Positions 50,546 through 59,580 of a stretch of 64,000 nt of DNA are shown in pieces. The notes beneath the pieces are model-generated. The model saw only the letters and a program-made list of their open reading frames with translations, was not told where the DNA came from and searched no databases. Every line of letters begins with the position of its first letter. Position 1 is the stretch's first letter. Source of the stretch: Chloroflexota bacterium (lineage in GTDB: Bacteria; Chloroflexota; Anaerolineae; Aggregatilineales; Phototrophicaceae). The stretch is from NCBI GenBank assembly GCA_020161935.1, contig JAIUNI010000016.1, positions 1-64,000 of the forward strand. The letters run 5' to 3'. Position numbers and translations under genes: made by a program.

Positions 50546-50992
50546 ATGACGACGATGAATGCCCGCGTGCTAGTGGCTGGAACGACTTCCGGTGTGATTT
50601 TGAAATTGGACGAGGCGCTGAGTTTATGGGGCGGGTTGGAACCGACAACGGGCGAAATCATCGACCGGCGGCATCCACAAAGCGGCTGCATCGTCAGCGG
50701 GCGGGTGCTGGTGATGCCGAGCGGGCGCGGATCGAGCAGCGCGAGCAGTATCCTGCTGGAGGCGGTACGGCTGCACACCGCGCCAGCCGCCATCATCACG
50801 GCGGAGGCGGATGGTATACTGGCGTTGGGTGCGGTCGTGGCGAGGGAACTTTACGCCAGCGCACCACCGCTGCTGGTCGTGAGCGCGGAGGATTACGCAC
50901 TTTTGACCGACGGGCGGGAGATTAGCATTGCAGAAGCTGGGCGATTGGAACTCCATGATGACACACATTACCCTACGCGAATTGAGCCGTGA
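50546..50992 (+). CDS. aconitase X, small (swivelling) subunit
   Basis: A 148-residue DUF126 protein. LVAGTTSGVILKLDEALSLW, IDRRHPQSGCIVSGRVLVMP and PSGRGSSSASSILLEAV, with the Ser-rich substrate loop, match the swivelling domain that pairs with DUF521. ILALGAVVARELYASAPPLL follows. It completes the two-subunit aconitase X with the gene at 48485. An ATG at 50555 is an alternative start. Its end overlaps the GNAT gene by about 38 bases. Confidence 0.9.
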   Translation: MTTMNARVLVAGTTSGVILKLDEALSLWGGLEPTTGEIIDRRHPQSGCIVSGRVLVMPSGRGSSSASSILLEAVRLHTAPAAIITAEADGILALGAVVARELYASAPPLLVVSAEDYALLTDGREISIAEAGRLELHDDTHYPTRIEP

Positions 50993-51425
50993 GAACTGGC
51001 GCGAGGCGCTTGAACTGAGCGTGAAGCCGGAACAGCAGCGATTTGTCGCCGATTACGCGCCAATCGCGATGGTGGGGTTGGCGAAGGCTTACGTGCGGCC
51101 GCTGGGGTTGGTGTGGATACCCTACGCCATTTACGCCGGATATGAGATGATCGGGTTTGCCGAACTGGCCTTTGAGCCGGACTCGACCGACCAATATTGG
51201 ATGTATCACTTTTTCATCGACCAGCGTTATCAGGGTCAGGGGTACGGCAAACTGGCGCTGACGGCGTTCATCGAACAGGTGCAGCAGCACTTCCCCGAAT
51301 GCCGTGTGATCTCTCTCACGGTTCACCCTGAGAATGTTCCGGCGCAGCGGTTGTACGCGGGTGCGGGTTTCCTGCGGGCGAGCGAAGAAGTGTTCGGCGA
51401 GCCGGTGTTCTGGCTGAATATGTAA
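50955..51425 (+). CDS. GNAT acetyltransferase, spermidine/spermine-type
   Basis: About 156 residues. ITLRELSRENWREALELSVK and PEQQRFVADYAPIAMVG match BltD-like polyamine acetyltransferases. The acetyl-CoA loop is DQRYQGQGYGKLALTAFIEQ (Q-x-x-G-x-G/K). The late segment ENVPAQRLYAGAGFLRASEE is also typical. It would transfer acetyl from acetyl-CoA to a polyamine or other amine. The start overlaps the aconitase X small subunit, so they are probably co-transcribed; ATG 50955 and 50958 cannot be told apart. Confidence 0.85.
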   Translation: MMTHITLRELSRENWREALELSVKPEQQRFVADYAPIAMVGLAKAYVRPLGLVWIPYAIYAGYEMIGFAELAFEPDSTDQYWMYHFFIDQRYQGQGYGKLALTAFIEQVQQHFPECRVISLTVHPENVPAQRLYAGAGFLRASEEVFGEPVFWLNM

Positions 51426-51546
51426 GCCCTATCGAATTGACACGGTTGGATATAGCGACCGTATAACGGGTTGGGTATGTTTTGACCTTTAGCCATCGTC
51501 AACGCTCAAGTTCATTACCCTGAGCATTCTAAAGGACGTGAAACTC

Positions 51547-52713
51547 ATGCCTTCAATCTTTGATGAAATCATTGACCGCCGCAATTCCGGCAGCGCCAAA
51601 TGGAATTACTATGATGCAGACGTGCTGCCTGCGTGGGTGGCGGATACCGATTTTCGCAGCCCGGAACCGATCCTGAAGGCGCTGCACAAAGCCGCCGATC
51701 ACGCGGTATTCGGCTACCACCTCGACTCGAAGGTGCTGCGCGAAACGCTGGTGAAGCGTCTGGCTGACCGTTATCACTGGCAGGTGAAAACGACCGACTT
51801 CATGTTTACACCGAACCTCGTGAGTGTGTTGAACTTTGTCAGCAAGGCGTTCACCGCACCGGGGGACGAGGTGCTGATGACCACGCCGGTTTATCCGCCG
51901 TTCATCAGCGCACCGGCGAACAGCGACCGTGTGGCGACAATGGTGGATATGCGTGTGGTGCAGAATGGGCAGGAAATTCGCTATGAAGTGGATTTTGACG
52001 CTTTCGAGGCGGCGATTACCCCGCGCACGAAGGTGTTTATCCTGTGTAACCCGCATAACCCGGTTGGCAGGATGTGGTCGCAGGCGGAACTGGAACGGCT
52101 GGCGGCAATCTGTTTGCGCCACAACATCCTGATCTGCGCCGATGAAATCCACTGCGACTTGATTATGGACGGCGGGCAGCATATACCGATGGCGAGCCTA
52201 TCGCCGGAAATCGCCGACCGGACGATTACGATTATGTCACCGAGCAAGACGTTCAATGTTCCGGCGCTGGGCCTCGCGTTTTCGGTCATCCAAAATGAGG
52301 CGCTGCGGGCAACCCTCGAAAAGTCGATGATGGGATTCATGCCACACGTCGGTACGTTCGGTTACGCGGGGGCGGAAGCGGCTTATGCCGAGTGCCAGCC
52401 GTGGTTGGACGAGCTGCTGCCCTACCTGCGCGGCAACCGCGATTTTCTGGTGGCGTATGTACAGGAGCATTTCCCGCAGGTGCGCTACACCAAGCCGGAA
52501 GCCACCTACCTCGGCTGGTTGGATTGGAACGCGATGAACCTACCCGCCGAAAGCCCCTACAAGTTCTTCCTCGAAAAGGCGCGGGTGGCGCTGGGTGACG
52601 GCATCGGCTTCGGCGAGGCCGGGAAAGGCTTTACCCGCGTCAACTACGGCACGACGCGCGAAACGCTGACGGAAATCTTGGAGCGGATGCGGGCAGCGGT
52701 CGAAAGTATCTAG
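51547..52713 (+). CDS. PLP-dependent aminotransferase, MalY/PatB (cystathionine beta-lyase) type
   Basis: A 388-residue class I/II fold aminotransferase relative. SGSAKWNYYDADVLPAWVAD is the family N-terminus (K-W-x-x-x-x-x-x-L-P-x-W-V-A-D). ILCNPHNPVGRMWSQAELER has the Asn-Pro-H-N-P-V-G motif, CADEIHCDLIMDG the PLP-binding Asp and SPSKTFNVPALGLAF the Lys that forms the Schiff base. MalY/PatB enzymes cleave cystathionine or other C-S bonds. The ATG at 51547 follows AAAGGA with 10 bases spacing; a GTG at 51538 overlaps it. Confidence 0.92.
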   Translation: MPSIFDEIIDRRNSGSAKWNYYDADVLPAWVADTDFRSPEPILKALHKAADHAVFGYHLDSKVLRETLVKRLADRYHWQVKTTDFMFTPNLVSVLNFVSKAFTAPGDEVLMTTPVYPPFISAPANSDRVATMVDMRVVQNGQEIRYEVDFDAFEAAITPRTKVFILCNPHNPVGRMWSQAELERLAAICLRHNILICADEIHCDLIMDGGQHIPMASLSPEIADRTITIMSPSKTFNVPALGLAFSVIQNEALRATLEKSMMGFMPHVGTFGYAGAEAAYAECQPWLDELLPYLRGNRDFLVAYVQEHFPQVRYTKPEATYLGWLDWNAMNLPAESPYKFFLEKARVALGDGIGFGEAGKGFTRVNYGTTRETLTEILERMRAAVESI

Positions 52714-52811
52714 CACCCTAATTGATACTATGAAACCATTTGAGGTCTGAAAATGCCGGGCAGCAAGTATACTGTCCCTACAGAAACGCGAGATTGTAAA
52801 GCGAATTTCTT

Positions 52812-52838
52812 GTAGGGACGCGCTGTCTCGCATCCGAT
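52812..52838 (+). repeat. class A repeat
   Basis: GTAGGGACGCGCTGTCTCGC then ATCCG. A partial copy in reverse (ACTGTCCCTAC) lies at about 52773-52783. Both are in the 52714-53082 gap, which otherwise holds the terminator at 52868 and A+T-rich DNA. Confidence 0.6.
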
Positions 52839-52867
52839 TATCCCCAAACCTACGTTTCAAACCGCTT

Positions 52868-52905
52868 CTAACGGGCGCATATCTACCGAGCGCCCGTTAG
52901 TCTTT
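52868..52905 (+). terminator. terminator of the aminotransferase gene
   Basis: CTAACGGGCGC / GCGCCCGTTAG, a perfect 11-base-pair stem with an 11-base loop, followed by TCTTTC. Confidence 0.8.
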
Positions 52906-53082
52906 CAACGGTCTAGCGCTTGTCGTTTAGACTTCTGTTAATTAATAAATTTCATTTTGCACGGTAGAATTAAATATGCCATAAGAAAAACACGCATTTG
53001 CCTTCTGAAATGTTGGCATCAGCGAGCGAATTCACGCTTTCTTGGGGCATCAAATATTACTAGCTTGCTTGCCATTTTAAAT

Positions 53083-54936
53083 ATGAGAAGTAAACCGATC
53101 TTTCAGTTAAGCGCGAGCGAACTGCGCGATATTGAAGAAGCGATTCACCACGCAGCCCAACCCGACGTGCGTGTACGCGCGATAGCTTTGCGAATGCTGC
53201 ACAAAGGCTATTCCGTCGAGGCTGCGGCGGACGTGGCGGATGTCGCACCCAGCCTCGTGCGGCAGTGGCGGCGGGCGTGGCGCAAAGAGGGTATGTGCGC
53301 CATCACCACCCCTATCCCTGCACAACTGAACCCTGAATCGTTTCTCAACCGGCTGACCGCCCTCCAAAAGATCAGCGTTGATTTGATGACCGCGCCGACG
53401 CTGGACGACATTTGCCGTCAAGCGATTGAACGCGGGTTGGGCCAGCTCGGGTTTGACCGGATGGCTCTCTTTTTCCTCGCAGATCGCCCCGACTGCATGA
53501 TCCCGACCTACGGCACCGATGAACAAGGCAGCGTGCGCGACGAACGGCTGCCGGAACCTGTTCAGTGGGGGGATACCGACGATATGCAGCGGGCGCTGGC
53601 ACGGCAGCAAGACCTTATCATTCGCTTCTCGTGTGATTTATACGACAATAAAGGAAAGGTCGTCGGGCAGGGTTGGAACGTGATGTCCGCCCTGTGGGAT
53701 GGGGACAAGATCACCGGCTTTTTGGCGGCGGATAACCTGCTCAATCAGCGCCCACTGACCGAAGCGGATATTCAGATTTTACGCTTGTACGGGGTAACAC
53801 TAGGATGCTTAACCAGCACCAAGCGAACGGCGGAAGCCCTTCTCAAAGAGCGCAATATGCTGCGCGGGGTGATGGACAGCACCGTTGACCTGATTTACGC
53901 CAAAGATGTCAACTCGCGCGTGCTGATGACGAACAACATCGGCGTACATCACATAGGGCCGAAAAGCCGTGAACATTCCTTAATCGGCCTGACTGATTTT
54001 GATTACCTGCCGCAGCATCTGGCGGAGCGCTTCTATGCGGAGGAGCAGCAGTTGATCCGCACCGGTGTTCCGATCCTCAACCGCGAAGAACCGGGTGAGG
54101 ATGATAAGGGCAACCCGATTACCTATCTCACGACCAAAGTGCCGCTGCGCGACGCACAGGGCGAAATTATCGGGCTGGTGGGGGTCAGCCGCGACATCAC
54201 CGAACTCAAACAAAGTGAAGAACAGAACCTGCGTTTGATATTGGAGCATGAACGGGTTGAACTGATGGGTCTGCTTGTCAGCAACCTATCCCACGACCTG
54301 AAAACACCGCTTTCGGTGATTAAAACCAACCTCTATTTGATCGAGCAAATTAGTGATCCGTCCCGCCAGCGGCAGAAGCTGCAATCCATCAAAGATCAAA
54401 CCGAACGCTTAGAGAAGTTGATTCAGGATGTGCTGACCGTCTCGCGGCTTGACCAGTTGGAACAGCCCATTCGCAATCCGGTGGATATGCGGGCGCTTAT
54501 GAGCAGCGTTGAGGCGAATTTACGCCCGCGTGCCGAAGCCAAACAGCAGACGCTCGACCTTGATCTGGCGCTCGAATTACCAACCGTTTCCGGTAATGCT
54601 GAGGATTTATGGCGGATGTTCACGAACCTTGTTGAAAACGCCATCAATTACACCCCCTCGACCGGCAAAATCTCCATCGAAGTTTGGGCGCAAGCCTCCG
54701 GCGTGGTGACGAGTGTGCGTGACAGTGGCATCGGCATCACACCGGAGCAAATTTCGCGCATCTTCGAGCGTTTTTACCGCGCGGATGCCGCCCGCAACAT
54801 GCAGCAGGGCGGAACGGGACTCGGCCTCTCCATCGTCAAGATGATTACCGAGCAGCACGGCGGACATATCAAAGTGGAAAGTACACCCGGCAGCGGCACG
54901 CATTTTCAGGTGTGGCTGCCGGCACTGCTGACGTGA
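53083..54936 (+). CDS. hybrid HTH-GAF-PAS sensor histidine kinase
   Basis: A 617-residue protein with no membrane segment. Residues about 8-65 form a helix-turn-helix like that of IS630-type transposases (VRAIALRMLHKGYSVEAAAD, then VADVAPSLVRQWRRAWRKEG). A GAF domain follows (LDDICRQAIERGLGQLGFDR), then a PAS domain (MDSTVDLIYAKDVNSRVLMT; VGVSRDITELKQ). The HisKA box SNLSHDLKTPLS has His404, and the HATPase has NLVENAINY, DSGIGI and GTGLGLSI. It autophosphorylates and would pass phosphate to a response regulator, but none is adjacent. The ATG at 53083 is used because upstream residues look random. Confidence 0.88.
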   Translation: MRSKPIFQLSASELRDIEEAIHHAAQPDVRVRAIALRMLHKGYSVEAAADVADVAPSLVRQWRRAWRKEGMCAITTPIPAQLNPESFLNRLTALQKISVDLMTAPTLDDICRQAIERGLGQLGFDRMALFFLADRPDCMIPTYGTDEQGSVRDERLPEPVQWGDTDDMQRALARQQDLIIRFSCDLYDNKGKVVGQGWNVMSALWDGDKITGFLAADNLLNQRPLTEADIQILRLYGVTLGCLTSTKRTAEALLKERNMLRGVMDSTVDLIYAKDVNSRVLMTNNIGVHHIGPKSREHSLIGLTDFDYLPQHLAERFYAEEQQLIRTGVPILNREEPGEDDKGNPITYLTTKVPLRDAQGEIIGLVGVSRDITELKQSEEQNLRLILEHERVELMGLLVSNLSHDLKTPLSVIKTNLYLIEQISDPSRQRQKLQSIKDQTERLEKLIQDVLTVSRLDQLEQPIRNPVDMRALMSSVEANLRPRAEAKQQTLDLDLALELPTVSGNAEDLWRMFTNLVENAINYTPSTGKISIEVWAQASGVVTSVRDSGIGITPEQISRIFERFYRADAARNMQQGGTGLGLSIVKMITEQHGGHIKVESTPGSGTHFQVWLPALLT

Positions 54937-55005
54937 GGGGCTACACTTCGTAGTCAGCGACCGCCGCGATCTGCTGATTGCGGACGCGGCCAACAGAGGT
55001 TCATT

Positions 55006-55572
55006 TCATGTTGGCTTTGGTTCCTTCCGCGCCGTTAGAATCAGGTGGAGCATTTGCGCGGCATTCCAAGCATCGTCATCGCCGCGATGGTGGCGACCTT
55101 CCAATGTCAGGTTCAGTCTCTCCATCGCCTGCGCCATACTGATGTCGTGGCGCAGCCCTTGAATTAGTGTGAACAGCGTTTTGATGTTCAGGTGTGATGG
55201 GCTGAAGGGGTACTTGATCCCCCGGTCGCGACACTGTTTCTCGAACTGCTGGCGGTCAAAGTCGCCGTAGCTCGCCCATACACGCTGGCGTGTTTTATAT
55301 TCTTTTTCGAGGATGGCACAGGCTTCCGCAAACGGAATACCCGCGTCAACCTGCTGCTGGGTGAGCGAGGTGAGTTCGGTGCAAAACGGGCTGACGGTTG
55401 AACGTTCGGGTTTGACGATGATGCTGCGCTTCTCGATGCGTTCACCGGTAGCGGGTTTCAGGCGGCAGATGCCGATCTCGATGATCTCATTCTCTTGCCC
55501 GGCGGGAACTGCACGCTCCCAGCAGGTGCATTCAATGTCAATAACGATGATTTGGTCGTAATGGCGCGTCAC
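55006..55572 (-). CDS. 3'-5' exonuclease, DEDDh family
   Basis: A 188-residue exonuclease of the ERI1/KapD-like branch. Exo I is VIDIECTCW (D-x-E), Exo II SYGDFDRQQF and Exo III H-x4-D in HHRGDDDAWNAA. PFCTELTSLTQQQVDAGIPF is the usual T-x-L-T-G/S region. It degrades single-stranded RNA or DNA from 3' ends. No partner genes. The ATG at 55572 is the first in frame. Confidence 0.92.
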   Translation of the reverse strand: MTRHYDQIIVIDIECTCWERAVPAGQENEIIEIGICRLKPATGERIEKRSIIVKPERSTVSPFCTELTSLTQQQVDAGIPFAEACAILEKEYKTRQRVWASYGDFDRQQFEKQCRDRGIKYPFSPSHLNIKTLFTLIQGLRHDISMAQAMERLNLTLEGRHHRGDDDAWNAAQMLHLILTARKEPKPT

Positions 55573-55633
55573 TTAAACGATCACTGATTGTAGAGTTGAA
55601 TATTACCCGATTGTAACATACGAACGGCGTGTT

Positions 55634-56497
55634 TTACCCCAGCCGGTAAAATGCGATGGCGTTTTCGCGGAACAGTTTCCGCAGTTCGTCCTCGGTGCAG
55701 CCCTCCACTGCCCACAGCAAGGTTTCCACCCAGCGCGGGTATTCGGTGGCTTGGTAGGCGACCGGCCAGTCGCCGCCGTACATCACACGGTTGAAGCCAA
55801 AGCACTCAATCACATGGTCGATATACGGTTTCAACTGTTCCCGTGTCCATGTCTTGTGGTCAGCTTCGGTGACGAGGCCGGAGATTTTGCACCAGACATT
55901 GGGGAAGCTCGCGAAGGTTCGCATGTGTTCGCGCCACGGATCGAGCAGGCCGTTTTTGATGTCCGGCTTGGCGATATGGTCGATGATGAAGCGCACATCG
56001 GAGCATTGGCGTACCATCTGGATGGTGTTCGCCATGTGGCGGTGGTCGATGCAGATGTCGAAGCTCAGATTGTAGCGGGTGAGTGCCTGTACACCGCGCA
56101 CGAAATCGGGACGCAGGCAGAAGTCCATATCCGGCTCGAACTGGATGATGCGGCGGATACCCTTCACGCGCGGGTTGGCGGCTAACACATCGAGGTCAGC
56201 ACGGGCGGCATCGCCATGTTCCAGCGGTGCCCATGGCACGATGCCCTGCAAGCGCGGGTCGCTCTCGGCGAGGCTTTCCACCCATTCGGCCTCGTGCATG
56301 AACTGTCGAACGTCGGCCTCGCACTGGAGGAACACCATGCGCTCGACGTTGACGGGGCCACAGGCGCGTTTGTAGTCGTCCAGCAGGTAAGGCTTGTTGA
56401 GCAGTTCGTTGTCATCCAGCCACGGGTAGCGAATAAGACCGGTATCCCACACATGCAGGTGCGTATCGACAATTGGAAAGGTTAATTTTTCGAGCAT
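55634..56497 (-). CDS. amidohydrolase family protein (COG3618, sugar lactone hydrolase-like)
   Basis: A 287-residue TIM-barrel hydrolase. DTHLHVWDTGLIRYPWLDD is the N-terminal H-x-H metal motif of the Amidohydrolase_2 group that includes L-fuconolactonase and PDC hydrolase. DICIDHRHMANTIQMVRQ, FIIDHIAKPDI and VMYGGDWPVAY (final Asp) complete the site. It hydrolyses sugar lactones or dicarboxylate lactones. It is first in the minus-strand run read from 58379 only if the gaps of about 35 bases do not contain promoters; it is in fact the last of three genes. Confidence 0.9.
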   Translation of the reverse strand: MLEKLTFPIVDTHLHVWDTGLIRYPWLDDNELLNKPYLLDDYKRACGPVNVERMVFLQCEADVRQFMHEAEWVESLAESDPRLQGIVPWAPLEHGDAARADLDVLAANPRVKGIRRIIQFEPDMDFCLRPDFVRGVQALTRYNLSFDICIDHRHMANTIQMVRQCSDVRFIIDHIAKPDIKNGLLDPWREHMRTFASFPNVWCKISGLVTEADHKTWTREQLKPYIDHVIECFGFNRVMYGGDWPVAYQATEYPRWVETLLWAVEGCTEDELRKLFRENAIAFYRLG

Positions 56498-56531
56498 AAT
56501 GTTTTCCTAAAATGATTTCTTAAAACAACTT

Positions 56532-57566
56532 CTATGGTAACTCACGAAACCATTGGTCAATGTGTTCTCGAACGGCATCAAACTGTTTGACGAGCATAAA
56601 GTGATCCGAATCCAGCGCGACAAAGGTTGCTTGGTCGCCCATTCGATTGGCGTAGGCGCGTATCAGCTCCGGCGGCATACGCTCGTCGCGGCTTCCGGTG
56701 AGGATAAGCACCGGTAGGCCGGAGTCTGGTGCATCCAATGATGCACCCGAAAGCAGGATGAGGCCAGCAAGTTCATCTTTGAGTTTAGAGGCGAGTTCGC
56801 TTGTGCCGAGCGCCCCGTTGGAAAGCCCCGCTAACACGATGCGGTTCACGCCGCGCTGGTGTAAATAAGCGATGGTTTCGCGCAGGGTAGCTTCGCCGTT
56901 CGCCGTCCACCAATCGCCCTTCCAGCCGACCGATGGGCAAACAGTGAGGGACTGAAACGCGCTGACGGTTTGCGCCATCAACCAGCAGGGCATGGTGAAG
57001 TTGCCCGTGAAGCCGTGCAGAAAAATCAGCCCCCATTCAGGCGGTTGGTCGGTTTCCGGTTCGATCACCACCGCGTCGAAAGCATCGGCACGTTGTAGGC
57101 CGAGGTAGGTATGGATGAAGGGCGAAGCGATCAGGGGTTGAACGGCGTTCATTTGCTGATAACCGGCGTGCATCGCCCCGACTAACCCCTCTTGCTCGCG
57201 TGGGGAAATCCACCCGACGAACGGCAGCACCCGCGTCGAAAATAAGGCGGCATCCTGCTCATCGATGAGGCAGTTGACCCCGCAAGATATGGTCCCATGC
57301 GGCAGGAGCAGTTGTTTTATGCTGCCATTCTGAGGCGAAAGCATCCGCACGGCGGCAACGGCGAGAATCAGCACTAGCCCCAACCCCAAAACCCAGCGAC
57401 CACGCTTGTATCCCCACGCGATAGCGCACAGCCCCACCGTGAAGGCGACCGTGCCGACGAGGTAAAGCACTCCCGACAACGTCAGCGGTGTTATGAGCGC
57501 AAGGACGACCATACCCGCAATCGGGATGGCGACCGTTACGCTCAATGCACGAGTTACAGCGCGCAC
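56532..57566 (-). CDS. membrane-anchored alpha/beta hydrolase
   Basis: A 344-residue protein. Three N-terminal hydrophobic segments (VAIPIAGMVVLALITPLTL, YLVGTVAFTVGLCAIAWGYK, VLGLGLVLILAVAAVRML) precede an alpha/beta hydrolase domain. LIFLHGFTGNFTMPCWLMAQ is the oxyanion strand, GLSNGALG carries the nucleophile Ser, TGSRDERMPP the acid and DSDHFMLVK the His. The catalytic domain probably faces outside. It lies 13 bases after the SDR gene and 35 before the amidohydrolase gene in the same operon. Confidence 0.85.
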   Translation of the reverse strand: MRAVTRALSVTVAIPIAGMVVLALITPLTLSGVLYLVGTVAFTVGLCAIAWGYKRGRWVLGLGLVLILAVAAVRMLSPQNGSIKQLLLPHGTISCGVNCLIDEQDAALFSTRVLPFVGWISPREQEGLVGAMHAGYQQMNAVQPLIASPFIHTYLGLQRADAFDAVVIEPETDQPPEWGLIFLHGFTGNFTMPCWLMAQTVSAFQSLTVCPSVGWKGDWWTANGEATLRETIAYLHQRGVNRIVLAGLSNGALGTSELASKLKDELAGLILLSGASLDAPDSGLPVLILTGSRDERMPPELIRAYANRMGDQATFVALDSDHFMLVKQFDAVREHIDQWFRELP

Positions 57567-57578
57567 GATAGCTAGGGT

Positions 57579-58379
57579 TTACTGCGTACCGGCGAACGAG
57601 GAGGTTTCGCCCAAGCCCTCGCTGCCCATGCCGAGGTAGCCCCCATCAACCGGCAGTTCGGCGGCAGTGATGAAGCTGGCATCATCACTGCACAGGAACA
57701 GAACCGCGCGGGCGACTTCCGCGGGCTGCCCCAAGCGGCGCAGCATGTGGTAGCGCCCCCAGACCGGTTCCCACTTCGCACGGTCGCCGCTGGCAGCTTT
57801 GTCGACTTCCGGTGTCCACACCCAACCGGGGCTGACGACATTGACGCGGATTTTAGCTGGTGCGAGGTCGAGCGCCTGACACTTGCTCAGGGTGACGATT
57901 GCGCCTTTGGTGGCGTTGTACGTCCAGCGGTCGGGTTGGGCGATGTGGGCGGATATGCTGGCGATGTTGACGACCGCGCCACCACCAGCCGCCTTCATGT
58001 GCGGGTAGCAGGCTTGCACGGTGTTGGATGTGCCGCGCACGTTCACGCCGAGGCTGCGTTCCCACTCGGCGGTGGTCACATCAATGCCCTTGGAGGTGAA
58101 GCTGACGGCGCAGTTGACGAGGCAGTTCACGCTGCCATATTCGCTGGCAACCGCTGCCACCGCCGCTTGTACGGCTTCCGCTTCGGACACATCGACACGG
58201 TGAAAGCGGACGCGGTATCCGGCGGCTTGCAGTTCGGCGGCGTAACTTTCGCCCAGCGGCACGTTGATGTCGAAGATGGCGACCGCCGCACCCTCGGCGG
58301 CAAACTCCCGTGCCACCGCCGCGCCGATGCCAGACGCACCACCGGTCACAATCGCTACTTTGCCTGTAAATCGAGCCAT
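57579..58379 (-). CDS. SDR family oxidoreductase
   Basis: A 266-residue short-chain dehydrogenase. AIVTGGASGIGAAVAREFAA binds the cofactor, FDINVPLG suggests NAD(H) (Asp after strand 2), NCAVSFTSKG replaces the usual NAG, SIS gives the catalytic Ser and TYNATKGAIVTLSK the Tyr/Lys. The C-terminus carries LPVDGGYLGMGSEG. With the COG3618 lactonase downstream it could oxidise a sugar to a lactone. It is first in a three-gene operon and divergent from the restriction endonuclease gene. Confidence 0.92.
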   Translation of the reverse strand: MARFTGKVAIVTGGASGIGAAVAREFAAEGAAVAIFDINVPLGESYAAELQAAGYRVRFHRVDVSEAEAVQAAVAAVASEYGSVNCLVNCAVSFTSKGIDVTTAEWERSLGVNVRGTSNTVQACYPHMKAAGGGAVVNIASISAHIAQPDRWTYNATKGAIVTLSKCQALDLAPAKIRVNVVSPGWVWTPEVDKAASGDRAKWEPVWGRYHMLRRLGQPAEVARAVLFLCSDDASFITAAELPVDGGYLGMGSEGLGETSSFAGTQ

Positions 58380-58433
58380 AATTTTTTTAGTTCCTTTTCA
58401 AAGAAATTTTTTTCAGTTCGACAGGTAGAAATA

Positions 58434-58459
58434 CCCAAATGGGCTGAAAAAAGTATACT
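58434..58459 (+). promoter_or_regulatory. possible control region of the restriction-modification genes
   Basis: A small palindrome CCCAAATGGG (58434-58443) and a TATACT -10-like box (58454-58459) lie within 60 bases of the endonuclease ATG. No clear -35 box is visible and no C-protein gene is present, so the signal is weak. Confidence 0.3.
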
Positions 58460-58492
58460 ATATCAATCTGAACTTCTAGTTTTTACTTTATT

Positions 58493-59575
58493 ATGTTGGA
58501 TATGCTCAACCAAACATTACCTCATCCTACCTTATTTGGGATTACAAATTCCAATCGCGACTTTAGAAAAGCTGAAAATTGGGGCAAAAATATTTTCAAT
58601 AATGCTTTCCCAGTCGCGCTTGCTTGTTATATGGATCAAAAAGGCATTAACCCTGTTTATCTAACGATCAATGGGGAGGGCATATTAGATCATTCATATA
58701 TCCCAACCGAAACAGTTTTTGCATTCCCACTGCGCCATCCCAGTATATATTTTTCGTTCGAAAGTGACTTCATCCCTTATCAGCCATTGGTGGTTAATAA
58801 TTTACCACGCGCTGATCTCGTGATCATGGATCAAGAGACCGGGTTATGCAAACGGGGTTTAGAAATAAAACTAACCGCGTTACCAGATAATTCTACTGCG
58901 GCTTTAGCTGAAGAGCTTTATGGGTGCGAAATTGTCGTAAGACCAGATACCATCGTCTATTTGGCTTTAAGTATCGCATCCCAATTACAATCCGAAATAG
59001 CAGAGTTAGAACGCCTTTTCAACCAATTACCGCTAATACGCGATTGGACAGATATTGCAGAGGTAGCGCCTATAATTCCCCGCATGGCAGATATTCTGAA
59101 TACGTTCATGATGACAAATTTGCATCTTCAACAACCTTTAGTTTTGCAACCCGTTTGGAAAACCGAGGGCAAAAAACTGATCCTTCACAAGGATGCTTTT
59201 GATATTTTTGTGTGGAGCAATTTTGCTTTTACACGTCTATTCTTCCGAGAAGCACTACTTATTCGCGGTGGTGTATCTCGTGGCGCTCGTTCAATTGCTT
59301 GGCTTACGAAAATGCTGATAGACTTTGTTGCTGAAGGCAAGTTTAATCACAAAGCAATTATTGACACTATGTCATTCAACACTAAAAATGATAAAGCGTT
59401 CGCCGTGAATGGTATGGTTACACGCGCTTTGATGAATAGTCTTGAACTTGTTCATCCCCGCATACAGCGAGACGAAATAAGAAATATCATTCTTGGAAAT
59501 GGTGAAAAACTACTCAGTCCTGAACGTCGCCTTGATGCAGCAATCATGAATACAACAGGTCTTTTTGGAGACTGA
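58493..59575 (+). CDS. type II restriction endonuclease, HindVP-like
   Basis: A 360-residue protein that resembles the HindVP (RE_HindVP) family. LPHPTLFGITNSNRDFRKAE and NWGKNIFNNAFPVALACYMD are the family-type N-terminus. The nuclease core is a PD-(D/E)xK type: Asp108 in RADLVIMD and Glu124-Ile-Lys126 in GLEIKLT. HindVP cuts GRCGYC; whether this enzyme shares that target cannot be read from sequence. The gene is clearly more A+T-rich than its neighbours. It ends 5 bases before its methyltransferase. Confidence 0.82.
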   Translation: MLDMLNQTLPHPTLFGITNSNRDFRKAENWGKNIFNNAFPVALACYMDQKGINPVYLTINGEGILDHSYIPTETVFAFPLRHPSIYFSFESDFIPYQPLVVNNLPRADLVIMDQETGLCKRGLEIKLTALPDNSTAALAEELYGCEIVVRPDTIVYLALSIASQLQSEIAELERLFNQLPLIRDWTDIAEVAPIIPRMADILNTFMMTNLHLQQPLVLQPVWKTEGKKLILHKDAFDIFVWSNFAFTRLFFREALLIRGGVSRGARSIAWLTKMLIDFVAEGKFNHKAIIDTMSFNTKNDKAFAVNGMVTRALMNSLELVHPRIQRDEIRNIILGNGEKLLSPERRLDAAIMNTTGLFGD

Positions 59576-59580
59576 TAAAT

